Shown in pieces: positions 11,629-24,330 of a stretch of DNA of 64,000 nt (its first letter is position 1; each line of letters opens with the position of its first letter). Made by a program: the position numbers and the translations under genes. The notes below the pieces were generated by a model that was given only the letters and a program-made list of their open reading frames with translations, searched no databases and was not told where the DNA came from. Source of the DNA: Symsagittifera roscoffensis (Eukaryota; Xenacoelomorpha; Acoela; Convolutidae); NCBI RefSeq assembly GCF_963678635.1, contig NC_087062.1, positions 39,261,330 to 39,325,329 of the forward strand, in the 5' to 3' direction.

Positions 11629-14600
11629 AGTAAATTAAGGGCCCCAACACCCGAGTCCTGAGATAGTAATTTAAGGGTCCCAACACCCGATTCCTGGGAT
11701 AGTAAATTAGGTGTCCCAACAACTGAGTCCTGCTATAGTAAAAATTAGGGGTACCAAAACTTCACTCCTGGGATAGTAAATTGAGTGTCCCAACACGCGA
11801 GTACTGGGATAGTAAATTAAGTGTCTCAACACCCGAGTCCTGAGATAGTGAATTAAGTGTACCAACACCCTAGTCCTGGGATAGTAAATTAGTTGTCCCA
11901 ACACCCGAGTCCTGGGATAGTAAATTAGGTGTCCCAACATTCGAGTCCTGGGATAATAATGTAAGTGTCCCAACACCCGAGCCCTGGGATATTAGTATAA
12001 GTGTCCCAACACCCGATCCTTGCATAGTAAAAATTAGGGGTACCAACACTTCACTCATTGGATAGTAAATTAAGTGTCCCAACGCCCGACTACTGGGATA
12101 GTAAATTAGGTGTCCCAACAACTGAGTCCTGCTATAGTAAAAATTATGGGTACCAAAACTTCACTCCTGGAATAGTAAATTAAGTGTCCCAACACCCCAG
12201 TGATGGGATAATAAATTAGGTGTCTCAACACCCGAGTCCTGAGATCGTAAATTAAGTATCCCAACAACCGATTCGTGGGATAGTAAATTAGGTGTCCCAA
12301 CACCCGAGTCCTGGGATAAAAAAGTAAGTGTCGGAACAACCGAGCCCTGGGATAGTAATTTAAGTGTCCCAAACCCCTAGTCCTGGGATAGTAAAATAAG
12401 TGTCCCAACACCTGAGTCCTGGGATAGTAAATTAAGGGTCCCAACACTTGAGTCCTGGGATAGTAATTTAAGGGTTCCAACACCCGAGTTCTGGTATAGT
12501 AAATTAAGTGTCTCAACACCTGATTCCTGGGATAGTAAATTAGGTGTCCCAATACCCGAGTCCTGGGATATTAATGTAAGTGTCCCAACAGCCGATCCTT
12601 GCGTAGTAAAAATTAGGGGTACCAACACTTCACTCATTGGATAGTAAATTAGGTGTCCCAACCCCTGATCCTGTGATAGTAAATTAGGTGTCCAAATACC
12701 CAAGTCCTGGGATATTAAAGTAAGTGTCCCAACACCCGAGCCTTGGATAGCAAAACTTAGGGGTACAAACACTTCACTCATTGGATTGTAAATTAAGTGT
12801 CCCAAACCCCTAGTCCCGAGTCCTGAGATAGTAATTTAAGGGTCCCAACACCCGATTCCTGGGATAGTAAATTAGGTGTCCCAACAACTGAGTCCTGCTA
12901 TAGTAAAAATTATCTGTACCAAAACTTCACTCCTGGGATAGTAAATTGAGTGTCCCAACACGCGAGTACTGGGATAGTAAATTAAGTCTCTCAACACCCG
13001 AGTCCTGAGATAGTGAATTAAGTGTACCAACACCCTAGTCCTGGGATAGTAAATTAGTTGTCCCAACACCCGAGTCCTGGGATAGTAAATTAGGTGTCCC
13101 AACATTCGAGTCCTGGGATAATAATGTAAGTGTCCCAACACCCGAGCCCTGGGATATTAGTATAAGTGTCCCAACACCCGATCCTTGCATAGTAAAAATT
13201 AGGGGTACCAACACTTCACTCATTGGATAGTAAATTAAGTGTCCCAACGCCCGACTACTGGGATAGTAAATTAGGTGTCCCAACAACTGAGTCCTGCTAT
13301 AGTAAAAATTATGGGTACCAAAACTTCACTCCTGGAATAGTAAATTAAGTGTCCCAACACCCCAGTGATGGGATAATAAATTAGGTGTCTCAACACCCGA
13401 GTCCTGAGATCGTAAATTAAGTATCCCAACAACCGATTCGTGGGATAGTAAATTAGGTGTCCCAACACCCGAGTCCTGGGATAAAAAAGTAAGTGTCGGA
13501 ACAACAGAGCCCTGGGATAGTAATTTAAGTGTCCTAAACCCCTAGTCCTGGGATAGTAAAATAAGTGTCCCAACACCTGAGTCCTGGGATAGTAAATTAA
13601 GGGTCCCAACACTTGAGTCCTGGGATAGTAATTTAAGGGTTCCAACACCCGAGTCCTGGTATAGTAAATTAAGTGTCTCAACACCTGATTCCTGGGATAG
13701 TAAATTAGGTGTCCCAATACCCGAGTCCTGGGATATTAATGTAAGTGTCCCAACAGCCGATCCTTGCGTAGTAAAAATTAGGGGTACCAACACTTCGCTC
13801 ATTGGATAGTAAATTAGGTGTCCCAACCCCTGATCCTGTGATAGTAAATTAGGTGTCCAAATACCCAAGTCCTGGGATATTAAAGTAAGTGTCCCAACAC
13901 CCGAGCCTTGGATAGCAAAAATTAGGGGTACAAACACTTCACTCATTGGATTGTAAATTAAGTGTCCCAAACCCTGAGTCCTTTGATTTTAAATTAAGTG
14001 TCCCAACACCTGAGACTTGGGATGGTAAATTGGGGGTCCCAAAGATTTATCCTGGGATAGTAAATTAAGGGTCCCAACACTTGAGTCCTGCGATAGTAAG
14101 AATTAGGGGTACCAACACTTCACTCCTGGGATAGTAATTTAAGTGTCCCAACACCGAGTACTGGGATAGTAAATTAAGTGTCTTAACACCCTAGTCCTGG
14201 TATAGTAAATTAAGTGTCCCAACAACCGATTCGTGGGATAGTAAATTGGTGTCCCAACACCCGAGTCCTGGGATAAAAAAGTAAGTGTCGGAACAACCGA
14301 GCCCTGGGATAGTAATTTAAGTGTCGCAAACCCTTAGTCCTGGGATAGTAAATTAAGGGTCCCAACACTTGAGTCCTGGGATAGCGAATTGAGTGTCCCA
14401 AAACCTGAGTCCTGCAATAGTGATTTAACGATCCCAACACTTGAGTCCTGGGATAGTAAATTAAGTGTTCCAACATTTAGTCTTAGGATGGTAACTTAAG
14501 TGTCCAAAAATTTAACCCTGGGATAGTAAGTTATGTGTCCCAACACTTTGTTCTGTGATAGTAGATTACGTGTCCCAACACTTAATCCTGGGTCAGTAAA

Positions 14601-14696
14601 TTCAGTGTCCCAACATTTGAGTCCTGGAATAAAAAACTAAGTGTCCCAACACCTGAGTCCTGAGATAGTAAATTAGGGGTCCTGAGATAGTAAAAC
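11629..14696 (+). repeat. 36-bp tandem repeat array, unit A, with higher-order duplication
   Basis: About 85 degenerate 36-bp units in the same orientation as the leader. Within it, about 11660-12805 and 12826-13970 are a higher-order duplication with an offset of exactly 1165 bp, seen in four independent frame pairs (11707/12872, 11870/13035, 12106/13271, 12377/13542). The two copies are nearly identical. The units toward 14700 are the most degenerate. Confidence 0.9.
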
Positions 14697-14902
14697 TGTT
14701 TGTTAATTGATTGACCTCTGCTTTCTTCAACGTTTGCTCGATAGAAAAATTAAACTGCAGCAATCATTGAGTTTTTCAATTTACTTATTAGATTTCTGAA
14801 ATAATGTAGATTTTCGTGAAAAAAATGTACCTGAACCTAGCAGCTCAAGCCAGCCAGCCGGCAAAAAAAGATGGAAGATCCAAATTAAGTTTTTTCTAAA
14901 AT
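14697..14902 (+). mobile_element. Retroelement 3' internal region before the LTR of unit B
   Basis: Matches 4250-4463 and its duplicate: a block reading ttgacctctgctttcttcaa, then cagctcaagccagcc, ending just before TGTGCC. It is the stretch between the end of the array and the next LTR. No clear purine tract is preserved here. Confidence 0.5.
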
Positions 14903-15134
14903 TGTGCCAGTCGGTCATATTTGGATTTGGAAGTTTGATCTTGATTTGGAAGTTTGATCTTGATTTTGGGGAAAAGAGCCATTTATGAAAAAATCCAAAC
15001 GACCATGTCATGCTCAAGTTTCTCGACAATTAAAAATCAGAAACTAATAGTATCAGAAGGCTCAAATCAGAATTGCAGGAAAATCTATAAAAATCAGAAT
15101 AGAGTAAAATTGCTGTTCGCAAGTTTTTAGAAAT
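14903..15134 (+). mobile_element. LTR head of unit B, interrupted by hAT
   Basis: Starts TGTGCCAGTCGGTCATATTT, identical to the minus-strand start of the LTR at 33047. It holds the catgctcaagtttctcg block of the family LTR and ends where the hAT terminus begins. Confidence 0.65.
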
Positions 15135-16568
15135 CAGGGTTTACGAGTACTCTGAAGTTTAGCTACTCGAAACTAACCATTACTCGACTCGGAAATTTCG
15201 TCGAGTGTTTTCCTAAGTACTCGAACTCGCCCTTCAAAAACTCGAATGAAATAACATTCATTCGTTATCTCTTCTCTTGACTCTTACGGGTAATTTTTTC
15301 TGCTGAATTCGAAAATGATCATCCATTTTTATATGCTGAATAACAAAGTTATTTTTATATAAAAAGTTTTATTAAATAAAGTATTTATAACACAGATGGA
15401 CTGATTTCGTGTAGAGACACGTTTCGGTCGTGGGCCTGCAAGTGCGACATACGGGTCTGCAAGTGATTCCTGCTCAGTCGCGCGAAGGAGAACAGTCGTT
15501 CTGGGTCATAGTTCCCTGGCTTCAGATTCTCAACAACATTCTTAACAATAACAGCATTAATTGGCTTTGACCGTCTCTTGAATGCTGCAAATGTCAAGGG
15601 AGTAGACACTGTGGCGTCATAGTTGTGTTCATCTTCTGGTTCTTGCCTGTGTGATGATGATGCCTCTAATCGTTACTCGTCCTCCCGAGATGCCATGATT
15701 TTTGTTCTTACAAAACGGTAAAAAGGAACGACGTTGAAAATCAAGCCTCTTATCAAATCATTGCCATCAACGTGTTTTTCCAAAAGGGATGAACTGGGAT
15801 AATGCAGTGCGGTTTCTTGCTCTGATAGTTTCTTTATGTAGTCACTAATCATTACGACTCTCTCTGCTCTAGATGATTTCTTTTGGATCTCCATTATGAC
15901 TTCTCTAAATGGTTTCACACTTTTACCAGGCGTTCTAGTATCGTTCAGGGAAAATCAAACACATCCCGAGGAACAGTCGCAGGTACATACAATCTCAGAT
16001 TGTTAAATTGGACCCATACAGCAATTGGGCAGCATGACGTATACCCTTCCCTTCTTTTCCCGTGCGGTTTCCAGACACAAACGCCGTTGTTATAGAAGGC
16101 TGCATCGAACCAACAGGAGCGCTTTTTGCCGGCCTTCAAATCATTTTCAAGTGATATTTTTTGCCGTCTGTTGCTTTGATCACGACTTTACAATGAACAC
16201 ATTGTCTCAACTTCGAAATAAGTCTGTTCACATACTCCACCAAAAAGACACAGTATACTGCGAACTTGAGTGTAGTCTCCTTCTTCCACTCTATTTTTGT
16301 TATCTTCGAACGGCGAGGAACTTGGATTTCCACATCCGTTTCAGAACCTGACATTCAGAATTGGATTTCCACATCCGTTTCCGAACCTGACCTTCAAAGC
16401 AATACTCGGATACGATTCAATACTCGTAATTACTCAAAAAAACACTCGTCACTTTTAAATGCTTCAACTCGGAAATTCGGAAATAGGACTAAAATACTCG
16501 AACTTGAACTCGAATTAGCATTTACCCGAACTCAGCCCGAGTTCTCGGTACCTGACTCGTAAACCCTA
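15135..16568 (-). mobile_element. hAT-family DNA transposon, 1.4 kb, both termini present
   Basis: The left terminus is CAGGGTTTACGAGT. The right terminus, read inward on the minus strand, is TAGGGTTTACGAGT, so 13 of 14 bases match. Both subterminal regions are rich in ACTCG motifs. The flanking 8-mers ttagaaat (15127-15134) and actgaaat (16569-16576) agree at five of eight positions, a possible decayed target duplication. The element sits inside an LTR, at the same place as in unit A. Confidence 0.75.
15385..16354 (-). pseudogene. hAT transposase remnant
   Basis: Reads right to left from ATG at 16354 (MSGSETDVEIQVPRRSK) through a BED-like Cys pair (RQCVHCKVVIK). After frame changes near 16139 and 15945 comes a long frame, FREVIMEIQKKSSRAERVVM, ending at the hAT dimerisation-like C-terminus PERLFSFARLSRNHLQTRMS. 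A nonsense codon falls near 15676, where the copy at 4965-5276 has Gln. Its total of about 320 codons is short for a hAT transposase, so much of the catalytic core is probably missing. Clearly inactive. Confidence 0.6.
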
Positions 16569-16730
16569 ACTGAAATCATCAGTTCGAGGGAAGCTGTTTT
16601 GTTCCTGATAGAGAGCATCGCGAAGTCATACGAAAGTACCATCGCTGGGCGAGAGAGAATCTTGATTTGGCATGCAGACGAGTGAAGCTGCCCAATGGTT
16701 CAGAAAACAAAAAAGCAGACAAATGTTAAA
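16569..16730 (+). mobile_element. LTR tail after the nested hAT, unit B
   Basis: Same sequence as 10428-10589, ending TGTTAAA before the leader. Together with 14903-15134 it gives an LTR of only about 390 bp, against 885-893 bp elsewhere, so about 500 bp of LTR appears lost or replaced. Confidence 0.45.
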
Positions 16731-17534
16731 TAGTGTTTTCATGGCGCTCCTGGGTGTTTTACGACATCACGACCAAGGGATCAAACCCACTTGGCGCAGT
16801 TGCGGGCTACATGTCCAGTCTGGAGTACATGTCGTACGTTTCAACTGGAACATGTCCACCTTCTGGTCGAACCGTGATTTTAGAATAACTTGTGAAAACT
16901 TTCCCGGTTCGCTTTCGTATACGAGGCTTAGCTGACCGAATATGGGTGGCCACAAGTACTCAGCAAGTACTCAGCAAGAGCCCGAATACGAGGCGTTGAA
17001 AGGGTTTTCAGATAGCCTGCAACCTTGGAGAACCACTGGGCGGACTGAGATCTGGGAATCAAGAGAGGACACTACCGGGAGGTGTGACCAGAGCAGTGGG
17101 ACATTTAGAGGGGATCAACGGGGTGTGCTGTTGGGCCAGATGGGTATCGTTAAAAACCATGTTTTACTATAGGATTTAAATATAATTGTGAATAAGCGGC
17201 TACCCCACAGTTTTGAGGAAGGTTTTCAATTGAGCAGACCTTGGAAACAGCTTCTACGGGTTTTCTCTTGAGTGTATTAGCACCCATCGCGCTTAAGTTG
17301 AGCTTCGGCTTAAGTGGGGGGCTAAACAGGGGGAGGTTAGACAGGGAGGTAGTTTGAGATAGAGGTTGGTGGTTGGTAATTGTAAAGAAGGGGGTATCCT
17401 TACCGTAACTATACAATCGATATTGTCGATTTAGTTACATAAGATTAACTGGAAACTAGATTAATCAGTATACAGACTCAAAACAAAAATTTGAACGCGA
17501 AGTAACCCGAGAGTAAACTCGAGATAAGATAGGT
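16731..17534 (+). mobile_element. LTR-retrotransposon leader, unit B
   Basis: Begins tagtgttttcatggcgctcc like unit A. It lacks the A-rich tract and neighbouring block: after gggtggccac at about 16955 the sequence jumps to the agtactcagcaagagccc part. A frame encoding EPEYEALKGFSDSLQPW lies at about 16981-17030. The equivalent gypsy-like leader at 31515 has a frame change in the same motif. It may be the start of an original gag. Confidence 0.65.
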
Positions 17535-18788
17535 AGTAAATTAAGGGTACCAACACCTGAGTCCTGAGATAGTAATTTAAGGGTCCCAACACCCGATTCC
17601 TGGGATAGTAAATTAGGTGTCCCAACAACTGAGTCCTGCTATAGTAAAAATTAGGGGTACCAAAACTTCACTCCTGGGATAGTAAATTAAGTGTCCCAAC
17701 ACGCGAGTACTGGGATAGTTAATTAAGTGTCTCAACACCCGAGTCCTGAGATAGTAAATTAAGTGTACCAGCACCCAAGTCCTGGGATAGTAAATTAGGT
17801 CTCCCAACACCCGAGTCCTGGGATAATAAAGTAAGTGTCCCAACACCCGAGCACTGGGATAGTAAATTAAGTGACCCAACCCCTGAGTCCTGGGATAGTA
17901 AATTAAGGGTCCCAACAACTGAGTCCTGCTATAGTAAAAGTTAGGGGTACCAAAACTTCACTCCTGGGATAGTAAATTAAGTGTCCTAACACCCGAGTAC
18001 TGGGATAGTAAATTAAGTGTCTCAACACCCGAGTCCTGAGATAGTAAATTAAGTGTACCAACACCCAAGTCCTGGGATAGTAAATTAGGTGTCCCAACAA
18101 TTAGTCTTAGGATGGTAACTTAAGTGTCCAAACATTTAGTAAGTTAGGTGTCCCAACACTTAGTCCAGGGAAAGTAGATTAAGTGTCCCAACACTTAGTC
18201 CTTCCTGGGATAAAAAATTAAGTGTCCCAACACTTAGTTCTGTGATAGTATATTACGTGTCCCAACACTTAGTCCTGGGTCAGTAAATTCAGTGTCCCAA
18301 CATTTGAGTCCTGGAAAAAAAACTAAGTGTCCCAACACCTGAGTCCTGAGATAGTAAATTAGGGGTCCCAACACCTGAGTCCTGGGCTAGTAATTAAATT
18401 GTTCCATCAACTGAGTCCTTGGATTGTAAGTTAAGGGTCCCAACAGTTGAAATCTGGGATAGTAAATTAAGGGTCCAAAGACCTGAGTCCTGGGATAGTA
18501 AATTAAGTGTTCTAAAACTTGAGTCCTGGAATAGTAAAAACTAAGTTTCCTAAGAACTGAGTCCTGGGATAGTAAATTCAGTGTCCCAACAATTGTTCTG
18601 GGGTAGTAATTTAAGTTTCCCAACATTTAGTCCTGGGATAGTAAATTAAGCGTCCCAACACTAATCCCGGGATAGTAGATTTTAGTGTCCCAAAACTCAG
18701 TCCTGAGATAGTAAATTAAGTGTACCAACACTTCGCTCAATAGATCAGTGAATTAAATGTCCCAACAACCGAGTCCTGGGATAGTAAC
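17535..18788 (+). repeat. 36-bp tandem repeat array, unit B
   Basis: About 35 units of the 36-bp repeat, increasingly degenerate toward the right end. Its edge touches the unknown coding module that begins near 18840. Confidence 0.9.
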
Positions 18789-18839
18789 CTTCAGTACTTA
18801 TTACAGCGGAACAGAATTTTGACCGGAGAGGATAAGCCA

Positions 18840-21800
18840 GTCTGCAGTAAAAGTGAAGTGAAATGCCCTTGTTGACCGACTGGGCCCTAATGATGCGGAT
18901 AGATCCACTCGATCTGATCTTCGGATTGAGAGAATTTTTGACCGTGGTGTACGGGGCTACATTGCTGCACGTGTTCCCTGACATACGAGTAGAGGCGTAG
19001 ATACACTCAGTCCTGTATGCTAACCTTGTGTCGGTGGTGGACTGTTCTGTGCTAAACTGGGAAAAGAAGAGGGAGCTGAGAAGACTGGCGAGTGACGATC
19101 GACTGTTCGGGAAGATATCCGAACCTGGCTGGGTGTTAATGGACATGAACGACAGATTCAAGTGTCGGATGGGAGGCGAGGACCTTTCCAATGTACAGTT
19201 CAGTCCCAGGCTTTGGAATATGCGACCTCTCATTAGAGGAACCACAGACGCAGTGAAGATCCCGGCCTGGCCGGAGACCTACGCTCACACGAAGGAGATC
19301 CAGGACGCATGGCTGGCGGGTTCAAATCCGCTGCCAAGCAGATGCCGACTGTATCCACGCATCAGGAGGATGCTTTTAGGAGTAAACAGTCCAGTTCTGG
19401 CACCCAGGATCGGAACTTCGCAGGATGTAGAAGAAACGATGATCAAGTGGAGCGAGGGGATGGAGCCGCGCTTCATCAGCTGGAATGCTGCAGCTTTGCA
19501 TACCTTCGACTTCACCTTATCGGACTTGTGGAGCAGGAAGAAGATCAAAGCCATACCATCAAGGAAGCCAGAGGTCTCTGCAGGCCACTGGAATGACGTG
19601 TATACTCCAGCTGAAGACAAGTCTAGGCTGAATTGGCCCAAAGGGAGACAGTGGTGATGATGGAGGTGAGCAAGGAGACCAGAGGAGGCACCTATCTGAC
19701 GATAGAGGAAGTGGCGCCGCATGGTGAGGAGCCTGTGGAAATTCTTATGAATGACCAAATGTTTTATCATGCCGGTGACCTGGTGATACCGGCTCGGCCG
19801 GATGAAGGAGTTGACATACGCCAAGGCCCCCTCTGGACCGGAACCAAGACCAGACAATGGAGGAGATGCGAATAAAAATAAAAATGGGGAAGATGACACC
19901 ATGGAAGGGAAGAGCAACAGATTGAGCGAGTTCGACTTGGGTGCTCTGGAAAGGGATCTGCTGGAATATGATTTTAATGAAACGGAAGGCGGTGGAGCAA
20001 ATGAAACGCTAGTGCTGATGACACCGTCATCATTTATGTCTCCCACTAAGGAGCCCCCAGCTAGTCTGTCACCAGTGGAGTCTATGTCCCTGGTTGAAGT
20101 ATATCAGAAGAGAGGCGAGTCCAAGCTGCTCAGTGAATCCCTTCAAAGGCGGAGGATTGATGGGTCGATGCGAGTGGCGTTCATAGGCCTGTTGCCAGAA
20201 GAAGAACGGGAGCGGTACCAGAGCGAGCTGGAGAGAAACACACCGGCGAGGCCTCGACGCGCGTAGCATTCATGGAAAGCACGTGGAGAATAATTCGGAG
20301 ATACGGCACCCAGTCTGTGATGAGAGTGGGGTTGAACCAGCCCATCAAGCGAGAAGTAATAGGGAAAATGATGGAGTTCACTGAATCTGACGGTCTGACC
20401 GAGTCAGTCACGGATGAAAGTGCTGAAGAGAGCCCGATTATGCGAGGTCGACACGTCAGGAGAGCTAGGAAAGGACTGAGGAAGTACAAGTCAAGGGTGA
20501 GAAAGTTGAAGGAAAATCGTGAAGTCAAAGGCCACAACGGTGGTAATGTCGCTGGCGAAGGTGTTCCGCCCAATTTAAGCTGGGCAAGGAGACGCGCAAG
20601 GTGGCAGGGAAAAGGAGAACCAAGTGCCACCGATATAACTGGCGGGATTAATCTCAACGGCTTCAAAGGTCAAGAGAAACGAGAGGACCCTGGCTGACAC
20701 CAGACTGGAAATGGAGATTTTTAGCCAGTAAGGATCCGGCGGATTGGACGACTACAAACCGTCACATACTAACATGGCAAAAATGAAGTTGGAAGGGCAG
20801 CTCGACGTGGTCGAGTATAGTCGTAATACAGTGCCCGAATCAGTTCACATGGGCAATGCTGCTGGTGGATACCTGGAAATGGTGAAAGCGAGAAACTCCG
20901 CGAGAGGGCACCTGATGGCCCGGCATGATAAGCAAGCCATGCAGGAATATCTGAAAGAGTTGATAACGGGCTCGAACCTGAAGGGGAAGGAATATGGCAC
21001 AGTGATGTCGTCAGAAGCTTCTGAGTAAAATTTAATGGAAGGCGGCCCTGCAGAAGTATTTCGACGAAACCATGCGAACTCCCTCATCTGTGATGGCGTA
21101 CTTAGCCAACCCCTGTGTTCGGAGAGTTTTGCAAGTGAAGCTTGTGAGGTGCTTGTCGGAGTAGGAAAATGGGAGTATGAAGCGACCATTGAGACGAAAG
21201 CTAGAGAGAAACAATTAGAGTTGATGGGAGCTTTGAGAGTGTTGATCGCCAGGGATGATTCTGCGATAGCATGGGCCAGAAGAAAGGACGCACTTTGCTT
21301 TGTGAAGTTCGTGGTGGATCGTATCTATACTCCGGTGCTAGAAGAATAAGTAAAGACAATCAGGCAGAGGTCGATAAAGCGTGAAGAAAACTTATCGAGG
21401 GAACTCTATCAAGACATGCCACTGCAGATCCCGACAAAAGAACTGAATGACATGGATAGCTACCGGAGATTGGAGAAAGTCAGGCAATGTTCCAACAAAG
21501 TTTTGACTGCGACGAGAGAGTTGTAAGAAGAATTCGATTTCTGACAGAGTACGCGACGCTAGGAAAGCAAAAGTCCTTCCATTACGTGTCGGGTGTCCCG
21601 GGAATGGCTTATAATCCATTCGTTAACGAGGAAGCGAGGGACTCATAATTCGACTGTGAGCAAGCAGTAATCCTCAGTTTCTGGGTGGAAAGAGTGCGAG
21701 AAATGGGGACAGTAACGTCAGAACAGTTACAGCTGGGAGTGATTCTGGAGAAACGAGTGATTGAACCTTCAATTCGCCAGCTGGAGGGACAAGTAAGCTT

Positions 21801-23640
21801 TGATTGTGGTTCGAAGACCAGCTTAGTGACGATGTGGGAGCTCATGAAGCCTTCATGGTGCCCAAATCCGAATGGGTCCTCACCGCTAAAACCGAACTAG
21901 AGGAGAGCGTACATGACCTAGCCATGATGCATCATTTATTGGCTCTGAAAATAACGAGGCAAGATGACAAGCAACCCAGGGTCCGCAAGATGACAAGCAA
22001 CCCAAGGACAAGCAACCCAGCCGTCCGAGGGAAACTCTCCAAGTGATTGGATGAAGGAGGATACCTGCCTAGCCTCCAGTTGTGGAATGGAAGGGCATGT
22101 ATGTGGGAATGGTCACTGCTTGAAGACATTGAGTGAACAGCACTGCCAGCTAGCCAAACTGTATGGAAGATTGAGTATGTCAGAGAAGAAAGATATGGAA
22201 TTGATTGCGGCTTGCCATGGAGTGACGGAGGTGAACCTGATGACCGTCTTAGGATTCTGTAGTATGGTCAGCTGGATTGGAACAACTGGAGCGTGCCCAT
22301 GAGCTGGTCACGTCCTTGAGTGTGGAAGTGTTCCCTGGAGCATTACAGACAGATCAGAAAATTGGAAGCTGGCGGGAGGCTCTTGAAAACGAGATGAATT
22401 TGAAGCACAGCATGGGATATCATAAGACAGCCGGCTCGAAATCTCTGGTGGGATCTAGCGCGGCACCATACTGTGATAGCAAATACCCGACGCGCCTGGT
22501 GGTTGTAGATGCCAGAACATAACACCGACTGATCGACGAGCTCTTCTCGGTGCCTAAGTGCGTGCGACTGTCGAGGATGTCGGAGAAATCCCATTAGGTG
22601 TTGAGGAAGATCCTCCGGGCAGTCCTGGAGAGGTCTAACGATGAGTTGGAAGAAATAGTGGGAGAAGACTTGGTTAAGTGGGGTGAAGGAAACATCAGTG
22701 AGTTCCAGCAGAAGGAGGTGAGGGGAATAATGTCGAGTGATTTTACAGACGGAGGCACCAAACGATGATGGTAATTGAGCCCCTTCTTGTGGCATCGAGA
22801 TATCGAATTCGGTGAAATTTCCTGCTGACTCATGGGGAGTACCACTGCCTGGCGCAGACGTGTCACTGCCTGGCGCAGACGTTTTGCTACCCTAAAAGAG
22901 CAAACCTAATATTGGTTTGGGATGCCGAAGAGTTGTTCTCCATGGGATTGCCTGATCAAGCCCAGAATGTGACGATGATGGTGGTCAGAGCCATTCTAGC
23001 AGTAAGTTGGCTGGAAGCTAATGCAGGGACAACTGAACAGGAGATGGCCGTGCCAACTCCGGAGCAATTGAGCCGAGTGAGCATCAGCGCGAGACTAGAT
23101 CTGTTCAAAACGACCTGCAAAATTCTGAGAATATCGAAAGAGATAAAAAAAAACTTGGACAAGACAAAGATTGATGTCTTGGTTCCTTGCGGTGATGACG
23201 GCCTGGGGTAATGAACGCGCGAAGCGTTATTTGCCCCAAAAAACGGAAGCCTATCGACCTTTCCAGCTGGATAAAGGACCGGGAGCCTATAAGAGAGAAT
23301 TTCTGACACATAGGAACGCTGTGACCACCGCGGTGAAGAGAGTAGCTGGGATGTCTTGCACCACCGAAAGGGAAAGGAAGGAGGTCTAACAAGCTGACCT
23401 AGAAAAAAAACGTGAGCCTGTGCCTGCACAACAGCTTCTGCAGAAACAGAGAGCAGAAAGTAAATGTGGACCTGCTACCCTGCTGCAAACAGAGGTAGTT
23501 GGAGCACGAAAGCTGGGGCACGGCCCGAAACTCTGTGGCATGCTACAGAAAGTCCTTGAAGACAGTGAGAAGGGAGAGCAGGAACCAGAAGCGATGGAGT
23601 GAAGATTGAAGAGGAAGATTGAAGATTGGAGAGATAGAAA
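18840..23640 (+). pseudogene. Decayed large coding module of unknown function carried by the LTR element
   Basis: A run of long, overlapping + frames, richer in G+C than its surroundings. It is broken by stops and frame changes: 18840-19657 (one stop at 18998), 19802-20266, 20272-20697, 20744-21028, 21035-21349, 21804-22046, then 22632-23602. It is coding because its 3' part (22632-23400) aligns at protein level with the minus-strand segment 28616-27773. Shared motifs include THGE..HCLAQT, YP...NL.LVWD.EE and LTHRNA(I/V)TT. The product is hydrophilic, without an obvious signal peptide or membrane helix, so it does not look like an envelope protein. I found no protease DTGA, RT or integrase motif. 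The original would be up to about 1,600 residues if one protein. It sits between the array and the purine tract/3' LTR, the place of the coding region of an LTR element. I do not recognise the family. A captured host gene or an element-specific gene are both possible. Confidence 0.55.
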
Positions 23641-24330
23641 ACTTTATTGTCGTTGTGTGTAAAAACGTGAACCAATCAACCAAGATTGATTAATGAAATC
23701 TTTAAAATAGTTTGGTCAAACCAGACTTGGAATTGTTACAATTGTTGTTAAAATTGTTGAATTACAATGGATAATTTTAGTTGACGATTATTTATATATA
23801 GGCCTTAGATGAGTATACTTACCTATTTGAACCTGACTGAAGTTTTTAACCTGTGTAGGACACATCTTCACTTTGTGGCGACCTGGTAGGGCTTAGGTAC
23901 GCTTGCTCGAAGAGAGTGAGTACCTCATCGCCTTTCCTAGCCACAGAGTTTCTTAATTTTTAATTTTGAGGGCAACAGCATAAATGAATGATGGTACTTA
24001 GTGAGTGACTTTAAGTTATTTTTAACGGGTGCGTGGCCATGCCACGCCTCAACTTTTTAATCAACAAGAGCGAGAGGGAATTTTACGGAAAATGACGTAA
24101 GTAGTCACAAAATTTTTTTTATCCAAGACACTCTTCATAGTTCAAATTTTGTGAAATTGTTGAAAGGCAGTGAAATTTAGTACGATGCCATTTATGCCAC
24201 GCGGTGAGTTGAGGTGGAGTAGATAAATTTCATATTTTAATGCGATTTGTAAGTTGTTTACAGAGGACTGTATCACCACTTGAAGAGAACCCGGGTTATG
24301 CGTTCAATTCGGACATTGAAGGGGACTGTC
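23641..24330 (+). other. 3' untranslated region of unit B
   Basis: AT-rich, no gene seen. It contains a short palindrome-like motif near 24028 (gtggccatgccac) and ends at the purine tract before the LTR. It is the spacer between the coding module and the 3' LTR. Confidence 0.4.

Noticed and set aside
12106-12552. 148-codon frames in the arrays as real genes
   Set aside because: The frames follow from a 36-bp period divisible by three. They have no fixed start and occur in two frames at once.
16570-16730. Possible copia-type gag fragment (SREAVLFLIES...SYESTIAGRE)
   Set aside because: The resemblance is short and weak and the segment is better explained by its place as the tail of the LTR before the leader.
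19285-20046. 253-codon open frame on the minus strand
   Set aside because: It lies antisense to the + coding module, and its composition (Ser/Leu-rich with no motif) looks like a shadow of a G+C-rich coding strand.
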